A DNA stretch of 64,000 nucleotides. It comes from Cymbidium sinense (lineage: Eukaryota; Streptophyta; Magnoliopsida; Asparagales; Orchidaceae). Positions 56,910 to 64,000 of the stretch are shown in pieces (within the stretch, counting starts at the first letter, position 1; every line of letters starts with the position of its first letter). The DNA is taken from the NCBI GenBank assembly GCA_021442155.1, contig CM038215.1, positions 276,384,413 through 276,448,412 on the forward strand. The letters are read 5' to 3'. The notes beneath the pieces are model-generated. The model had not been told where the DNA came from. It searched no databases and worked only from the letters and a program-made list of their open reading frames with translations. The position numbers and the translations under genes are program-made.

Positions 56910-59900
56910 ATCTTCTAAAAGAAGATCTTTGTCGGAGAATGTGATTCATTGGGCTTCTCTTGAATAATGTGCCTCCTTTCCAACAATAGTCAACTAAGCT
57001 AAGCATATATCCGGATCAAAAGCCTTGATTAATGATTCCCTCATCTCTTTGGATAAGACAAGGGCATCATATATGGTTAGTTTAACTGAAACTTTCTTAG
57101 GTGAGCGAGGACATTATAATCAACTCTGGACTAATCCTCCACAAGCATATCCATGGGTGGAGCATCCCATAGATTTTGCTTCTTGGTACCGGTGACTTGT
57201 TTTCCCTATCTTTTAAGGTGATGCCCTAGGAGGTAGAACCTTGACTCTGAGGTTAACTTTGGTGATCTCTTATGGTGGGTTAGTGGAAGATTCTATCTAC
57301 TCGTCAGACATACCTACAGCTTCTCCTATAGGACCCTCAAAATTAGATGAATTCTAAGTCTATCTCAAAAGGTGAACTAGTATTGAGGAAAGGAAAGTCT
57401 ATTTTGAATCAAAGATTATGATCAAAGTTGTTATAATTATTTAGACTTGAAGATTTTTCTAAAAGAGTAGAATCATATAACCCATTAGAAGTGACATAGA
57501 TGTAATTCAAACTAGCTTTACTCCTCAATTTCTTAGATTTAGAAGGAGGTACATAGTAGAAATCTAGTATAGTGGGGTGAGGGATTTGATGCCCTCATTT
57601 GCCGATACAAAATAACTACTAGAAGAAGAGCTAGCTGAAGTAGAAATGTCTGTTAAAGTATTAGTTGCAATGGTGGAATAGAGGCTAGGCTCGATCGGTG
57701 GTTGCACTACATGCTATCTGGGCAAGTATGGTACTTCTTCTCTGAGCTACCACTATGTTGTCTTTGGAAACTTGTAAAACTTCCTTGATGTTGGAGGTTC
57801 GAGCTGTCTTAGGCACCTGCAAGGAAAGTTTCTTGATTTTTGAAATAATCTTTTTAGAGGTTTGGGATAAATAGATATCTAATCTTCTTTTTTATTTTAG
57901 GATCACATGTATCCCAAGGATTACCCTGGATTGGATGGTTGTTCCACTAGATATTCCTTAGGGATAACTATATGTATGACTTGTATGCTCAGTCCTTAAA
58001 TGTGAAGTAATCCTCCAAAACATGGCCTAGCATGCAGTGGTAGGGCCAAAAGTTAGGATTATCATTTCCTCCAGCTTTCTAGGCTCGAGTACCTAAAAAT
58101 CAAATTTCTTTAAGAGGTTCTTAAAGATTTTCTTGACTACCTCCCTCTTAAATGAATAAGGTTTGTTTAGTTTATCCAAAAAAGCAGGTGAATGATAGCT
58201 GGGAGGGTATGTATGCATTGGTGAGTATGGGCGAGGAGGTCATGAAGCTGCGGTGGTGGCCGATATGATGGCTTAGGTGGTGGTAAAGGAAGTGGAAGTG
58301 ACGGTTGTGGAACTCGAGGTCTCTCATGCTGATCCCTGGCCGGTTGCTTCCCCTTGTCCAATACTGCTACTACCCCTGGATTCTTTTCATAGGCTTTCTA
58401 CAGCTTCAGCTTTGATGACTGATCTTGAAAAGGTAACCGTTTGTCCTCTCCTTGTTGGCTAGCTACCTAGTTGATTAGCTTCTCAAATGTCTTGTTGGTA
58501 AAACCTTTAAGCATGAAGGCAACTGGGCCAAGAATATTCTTTAGTAGAATTTCAATAACGTGTTGTTTGGACAGTTGTGGCTCGCATTCCATGCTTAAAT
58601 TGTGCCATCTAAGAATATAATCAATGAGGGACTCGTTGAGGTGTTGTTGAGCTACAATGAGATCGCCCACAATTATCCTTTATTGAGCTTCGATAAACCT
58701 CTTAACAAAGAGTTGCTCCAACTCAAAAAATTCTTCGAATCATTAGAGAGTTTAGCATACCAATCAAAGGCTATACCCATTAAACTACTGACAAAGACAT
58801 AGAATAATAGTGCATCACTGCCACCAGCATTACAACAGCTAGCCTTGAAGTGCGCTACATGCTGGTGAGGGTTCCTGCTACCATCAAAACTCATGAAAGA
58901 AGGAGGAACAAAACCCTTAGGATACTGGATAGTATCAAATTCCTTTGGGTAGGATCTACCCTTTGGAATTGATGAACCACCTCAGTCTTGCGCTAGCACT
59001 TCTCACTCTTATTGTTCAACCATGAACTTCATATCTTTTCTTATATGGAGTGCGTCCACCACCTTCCTATACAAGCTAGTGCTTTGCACTGAGGTGAACT
59101 CTTGGGTTGATCCAAGACATGTAGTAACTTCAGTCGGTCTCCATAATGATAGATGTGAGGTTGGAGCTTGATTTTGAAGTTCCAGAACTGTCATTAACAA
59201 ATCTTCAAGCCTCTTTCCTATCTTGTTAAATCTACACATCCTTCTATTTGAGTTGTTGAAGGAGGTGTTGAGTCAAATAAGCTGTCATCCTGTTCGGCCG
59301 TAACACCTTCCAAACTCTGGTGATTCCAAAAGAGAGAATCTCTCGTATCAACCATATGCACCTCTATTGAGTCTTCCAACAAATCATCTTCATTGGGATC
59401 AAAGCTAACCTTCTCTTCCTTTAGGTCAGATTAGTCACACCTTAGGATTTCCTTCTTCTCACTAAGATACTGTGTTACGACATCATCCAACGAGCGGTCC
59501 AAGCGTGCACAAATGCTGGCTGACCGATGTAGGATCATGCTCATAAATGGAGATACATCTGACCTCCCCTACTACTAGAGAGCTAACTCTAAGAGGGCTA
59601 TGCTCACTAGAAGAAATGTGCTCATGGTTATCAATTGCTACAGGTGGAGTACTTCCCCTGGTGGGATCTATCGCCATAAGGACAATAGAACTATCTCCTT
59701 CTCCCTCTGCTGCTGCTACATCCATGATCTACTGAGGTGGTGGTGGTGATGGCATGACTACAATGCTATGAGGTCGCCACTCCCTTTTCACTGGCGAAGT
59801 AGGAATCGGCGGAGGCTTAGCCTCACCTGGGTGTGGTGTAGATGAAATGGGATCCCTTGGCCATAGCCATATCACCAGTTGGGCTTTCTTTTCACCTGAT

Positions 59901-60894
59901 GCTACCTTCATGGCTTTAGATGGAACTATGAAAGATAGGACCAATACTAGTGATAGCAGATATGGAGTGGAGCGGTGTGATTGAGACAACACTGACTCTC
60001 TCTGTGTGGGAGCTCTCCTCCCATGATGGGTAGTACCAGTCACTACAATGCTATCGTTATGATCGACATGGTAGCAGATCAAATCTATGGGGAGAAGGCG
60101 GGCACGGTACCTTCACCTCTTTCTGCTGGTAACATGAACTGATACACGGGCATCTCTGGCCCTCTCTTGATGGATATGCTTGCCCACACTACGAGGAATA
60201 ACTGATCATAAATTAAATTGGGCACCAAACTCTGACCATCCATAAGCCCCACCAACTTGCCGAGCGTCTAAGGCAGCAACCTCCTCCTCTATCTTGCCTC
60301 ATACTAAGCCAGGTGAAGGTGACACTGTAATCCTCCTAACATCTTCCTCTCCATCAGATCTGGAAAGAGGATGAAACTTGTTTTGTGTAATTAGAGGAGA
60401 AACTACCCTGGGTGACTCCTCTATTGTAACCTGAGAGACTGCCTACATTTTCTTGGTTATGCTTTTATCTTTGCTTGATCTTGCGCTCTCATTGTGCAGA
60501 AGTTCTCTTGGGTGGAGTAGTATGGGAACTAGACCCTATCTCAAAGGTAGGAGAGATTATCTGAAGCCAGGGTAGCCTTCACCTTGGAGGAAGCTAGTGA
60601 GTGGGTAAGCCTCTAGGGCAATAATGGGAATAATTAAATGTACTGGTACTGGAGCTATAACTACTATGAGAGCCTCCATGACCTTCCTCTTTAGTGAGGG
60701 AAATTAAGAATCTAAATGTATCTCAACATGGATGACTACCCAGTCACCATATTCTAGTAATGGTGGTGAGGGTTGCCCCTCAAATCTTGACCAAAGTGTA
60801 TTAGATGAGTGAAATCCATTTGTGGGAGGCTAGCCCGATCCAAGGCCAAATCTATCCTGAAGGGGAAAGTCAACACAAACTTCTGAGCATTCAT
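56910..60894 (-). pseudogene. gag: Element 2 gag, broken
   Basis: The start is the ATG at 60894-60892, reading MNAQKFVLTFPFRIDLALDR and then THLIHFG, matching element 1. The capsid-like core is at 58894-58673 (FDGSRNP, DALLFYVFVSSLMGIAFDWY) and continues at 58670-58467 with LIDYILRWHNLSMECEPQLS. The knuckle-like motif near 58100-58030 reads NPNFWPYHCMLGHVLEDYFT, with tryptophan in place of the first cysteine. The parts 59200-60700 and 56910-57990 are unreadable in any one frame. A basic proline-rich stretch lies at 58361-58167. Confidence 0.6.
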
Positions 60895-61032
60895 TTACTG
60901 TACTGAACTTGAGAAAAAGCTGACTGAGACTGAACTGGAACTCTATAATTGTTGGAAACAAACTCAAATCAGATTTTTTATTTTTGATATTCTCTTAATT
61001 TTTTTTTGAATTTGATTTAGAATTTGAACCCA

Positions 61033-61059
61033 CACTCAATAATTTGAATATGTTAAGTG
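61033..61059 (-). repeat. Element 2: remnant hairpin ahead of gag
   Basis: On plus, CACTCAATA and TGTTAAGTG flank a loop of nine bases. Seven pairs are Watson-Crick, one is G-T and one is a mismatch. In element sense the loop is CATATTCAAATT-like, close to the loop of the element 1 hairpins, and the place (upstream of gag, after the LTR tail) is the same. Confidence 0.5.
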
Positions 61060-61164
61060 GGGTTGTTTGGATTTAGTAGAGAGATTTTGAATGAATTGGA
61101 TAAGAGATTTTTTATTTAGTAGAGCCTCTATTTTGATTTTTATACATAGCAAATTTGCATACCT

Positions 61165-62600
61165 ATTATATGTTAAAGTTGAATTTTTATTAGAAATCTA
61201 GGGCTTATAATTCCACAACACAAGATTGTGAAAATTCTTAAGAGGTGAAGATTTATGCTTGTTGACAAAGGGAAACAAACCTCGGATCCTTAATCTAGAG
61301 CTTTGGCGGAGGAATGACCTAAATCTAAAGCGAAGATGGGCATATGGTTTACCTCCACAGAGAGGATAAACCACCCTATTAGACTTACTAACTCTAGATT
61401 TTAAATACATGTAGGTAATTCTTATGCTTTTTAAGATAGCTAGGCTTTGTTTATTTAGAAAGGAGACTAAGTCCTTAAACACACTCCCTAAGAGACTAGA
61501 TCATGAAGGGCATAAATAAATGACTTAATTTAATGCAAATTTTGTTAAGTTTTATTTTCATTTTGGTCATTTTTTATTTGACACATACTATGGGATTTCA
61601 TATGCCTAATGCATGAGAAATTTGTTATGGGCCAAAAGGTGGGTTTCCACCATGGCTCTCAAAGGTCAAGCCATTTTCTATGGTAAAGGTGGAAGCCCTC
61701 CATTAGTATGTAAACAATATATTTTATGCATGATGTGAGACATACAACATCTAGCTAAGGAGTTGCTAAATCTTTTATTATCTTGATCTATGTCTTAGGC
61801 TTTTTAGGTGAGGTTATGAATTGTTTAATTTAATTTTAAGTTGAATAATTGGATAGAAAATTCATTTTTCCCTTAGAGTCTAATCGCATCTAGGCCATTC
61901 AACAACCATTAAGCAATTAAGAAACAAGGAATATCATGCCATCCTAGTTAAGCAATCATAAACAAAACAACAATCAATTTATAAAATTAATGTAAAAAAC
62001 AAAGGCGGTGAGGTTGGGTACCATATACAACATGAAAAGAAATGTGAGTGGCCAAGCTCTACCCTTATACAACCAATTACAAATGAATAATTACAATTTA
62101 GAAAGAATTCATGTTATGGCGGTCTTCATTCTTCATTCTTCATTTCTTTCTTTCTTCATTTTTTCCTTCCTTTTGATTTGACTTGGGATGTAGTTTTCTC
62201 CAAGGCTTCACATGGTACACAAGACATGGTCTTATGACCAATGTTCACCTTAATTCCCCCATAACATTCATTTGAAATTTCAATTATAAAATTTATATTA
62301 AAATGGGAAACATAAATCAAACTAAACCTGCAAAATAGTGATTAGCTAAACATACCACACAACCCAAGTAGTTATATGGATAATTTGTACTTAGCACCCT
62401 ACATGTGTAACCAAGTCCATCATCCTAGTTTGGGTTATGCTTAGGTATAAACAACCTACACAACAAAAGCATTTATATTTTTATTACAATGCCCTCAAGC
62501 ACAACCCCACAGAGAAAGCATGATTAGACTAATATTGCCTAACATCCGTCTACGTACATGCACCCTAACATCCTCTAAAATATTACATCATAAAACAAAA
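61165..62600 (-). mobile_element. Element 2: LTR tail
   Basis: On the minus strand it begins GATTTTGTTTTATGATGTAAT and carries the same markers in the same order as 10340 and 21190: AAGCATAACCCAA, TGTACCATGTGAAGCCTTGG, TTGTAATTATTC and GAGGTAAACCATATGCCC. Compared with element 1, the last part (about 11700-12500) is missing. The 94-codon frame at 61198 is chance. Confidence 0.65.
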
Positions 62601-64000
62601 TCGTATCAAACCATGCATGCTTAAACATAGAGCTAGAAATGGTGACTTAGCCTAATGTTTGTGCCATTTAAGGCTTATTGTGGCATGTCATAGCTAGGGT
62701 TTATGGTTGAGATTTCTAAGTGTGAGAGGTTTAATTTAGGGTGGTTTTAGTTTAAGTGATTTAGTTGATTTGTCAATTTTAGTTGGTGATTTAATTTGGT
62801 TTGAATGAACCTACACTTAGTTATTAAATGTTGTAAACAAAAGAAAAGAAAAGAAATTTCTCTTTCATCCCTACCTTAAGTAATTTCTAAGATAGATTCA
62901 TTAATGATTTTTCTTTAGTGAATGTTTTATTATGTATTTTAATTAACCCTATATTTAGATTTGCACTAAATAGCCCTATTCAATAAAAGAGGCATCTTCG
63001 GATTAATTAAGGCGAATTACTATCACATTACACAACCATTCATTTCTTTCCACCATATATGTCATTCATATGAATAATCCTAAGCATACCTATACATGCA
63101 AAGCAAATTTTATTACACCTTGATGATGAATGCTAGGAGATATGATTTTGAAATTTGGATACTTCATGAATAAATGTCTTTATTATGTAGAAAGGAGGGA
63201 TTCTTTATCCATTAACATAATGCACATTCACATGTATAAAAGACATAAGTGAGTATCGCCATTGTTTTCTACACTTGGGTAGTAGCCAGGCTAAAGCCCA
63301 TCCCAGGATGTCCAGACTAATATACCACTTTTCTTAAATACATGTAAATGTACAAAAAGAAACAAATGGATGAAAAAGCATTCAAAAAATTTTTGTGTTT
63401 GATTTGGTTGTATAATCTACATGTGTAATGTTAGGATCCTTCTTAAGTCATAACATAGAAGTGCATAAGGATATATTTAAGCAAGTGTTATGTTCTTTTC
63501 AAATGAACTATACATTTGGCAAGTCTATAAGTCCATGTTAGAGTAGAGAAGAAAACAACATAAAAGACATCTTATACTATAATCACAGCAAGCTTATAAG
63601 TACTTATAAGTAGCATCACTTCATTCATAATCTTTAATTTATAAGTTTTGGAAATAATTTTTTGTTTAATAGTGATAATAGCCACTCATATTCTAAATTT
63701 TAACCAACACATGCAATTTTACATAAAGGAAACATTTTGTTTAATTGATTTTTCAAAGAGATGAATGCATGATTTCATATGGCAAATAACATTTAGCATG
63801 CTTGGAAATAAATAAAGTGATGTAAGCATATGACTTCATTCACCTAATTAATTTCTAAAGACAATCCTATGAAAATAAGAACATTTAAAGTGAATCAAAA
63901 TTCTTTAAGGAGATTTTATTTTTTAATTTGATTTGACCTCAAAATATGAAAGGTTTGCTAGTCCTAACCCATTTCCCCATGTGAATTGGTTTAGTTTAAT
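62601..64000 (-). other. Upstream part of the element 2 LTR, unassigned
   Basis: AT-rich sequence without a reading frame. By position it should be the middle of the element 2 5' LTR, but I could not match it to 7200-10340 of element 1. The LTR start would be beyond the window edge. Confidence 0.35.

Larger units (their letters stand above)
45546..64000 (-). mobile_element. Ty3/gypsy element 2, minus strand, Tat-like, defective
   Basis: Reading from right to left: LTR part (64000-61165), hairpin remnants, gag (from 60894), protease, lysine-rich linker, RT, RNase H, second RNase H (intact frame), integrase, 3' UTR with repeats, and an LTR from 49121 down to 45546, where a CCCTAAA-type array cuts it. 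It is the same family as element 1, by gag start, linker, pol and LTR words. It faces element 1 (convergent). Confidence 0.75.

Noticed and set aside
61198..61482. 94-codon minus-strand frame
   Set aside because: Falls inside the LTR tail; the two element 1 copies of the tail do not keep the frame open.

Overview
This is nuclear DNA from a land plant. It is AT-rich, with CCCTAAA (plant-type telomere) repeats, plant L1-type LINEs with an RNase H tail, Ty3/gypsy elements with a second RNase H, a solo LTR of probable Copia type, and pieces of a glycine-rich RNA-binding protein (GR-RBP) gene. Nothing in the sequence lets me name the species. I found no intact host gene, no tRNA or rRNA gene, and no CRISPR array. 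Almost everything is transposon-derived and decayed, and most open frames in the T/G-rich and A-rich parts are composition artefacts.

Layout. 1-3990: 3' end of a LINE (LINE-A). 3997-5594: degenerate CCCTAAA repeats carrying the first GR-RBP fragment. 5595-23190: a plus-strand Ty3/gypsy element (element 1) with a very long LTR-like 5' part, a hairpin array ahead of gag, gag, protease, RT and two RNase H parts. Its integrase is missing and pol is joined directly to a second copy of the LTR tail. 23191-23292: a short CCCTAAA tract. 23293-33457: a nearly full-length LINE (LINE-B), interrupted in its endonuclease domain by a 2.2-kb solo LTR. 33458-45545: CCCTAAA-like and A-rich arrays that contain two 5'-truncated LINE tails (C and D) and two more GR-RBP fragments. 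The part from 35365 to 45545 reads as two copies of a composite unit: LINE tail, CCCTAAA, GR-RBP fragment, degenerate array. 45546-64000: a second gypsy element of the same family on the minus strand (element 2). It keeps an integrase and has long 3' repeats and a MITE-like insertion. Its 5' LTR runs off the window.

Main message. All four LINE 3' ends, all three visible LINE 5' ends, all three GR-RBP fragments and three gypsy boundaries meet CCCTAAA-type DNA, always with CCCTAAA on the plus strand. This suggests either a LINE that targets telomere-type repeats, as a plant parallel to insect TRAS/SART elements, or a subtelomeric patchwork built by repair and duplication. The second notable structure is a run of about twelve short hairpins (12549-13505) in front of gag in element 1. 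Their stem sequences vary while pairing is largely kept. No alignment or database search was run; family calls rest on motifs read by eye.
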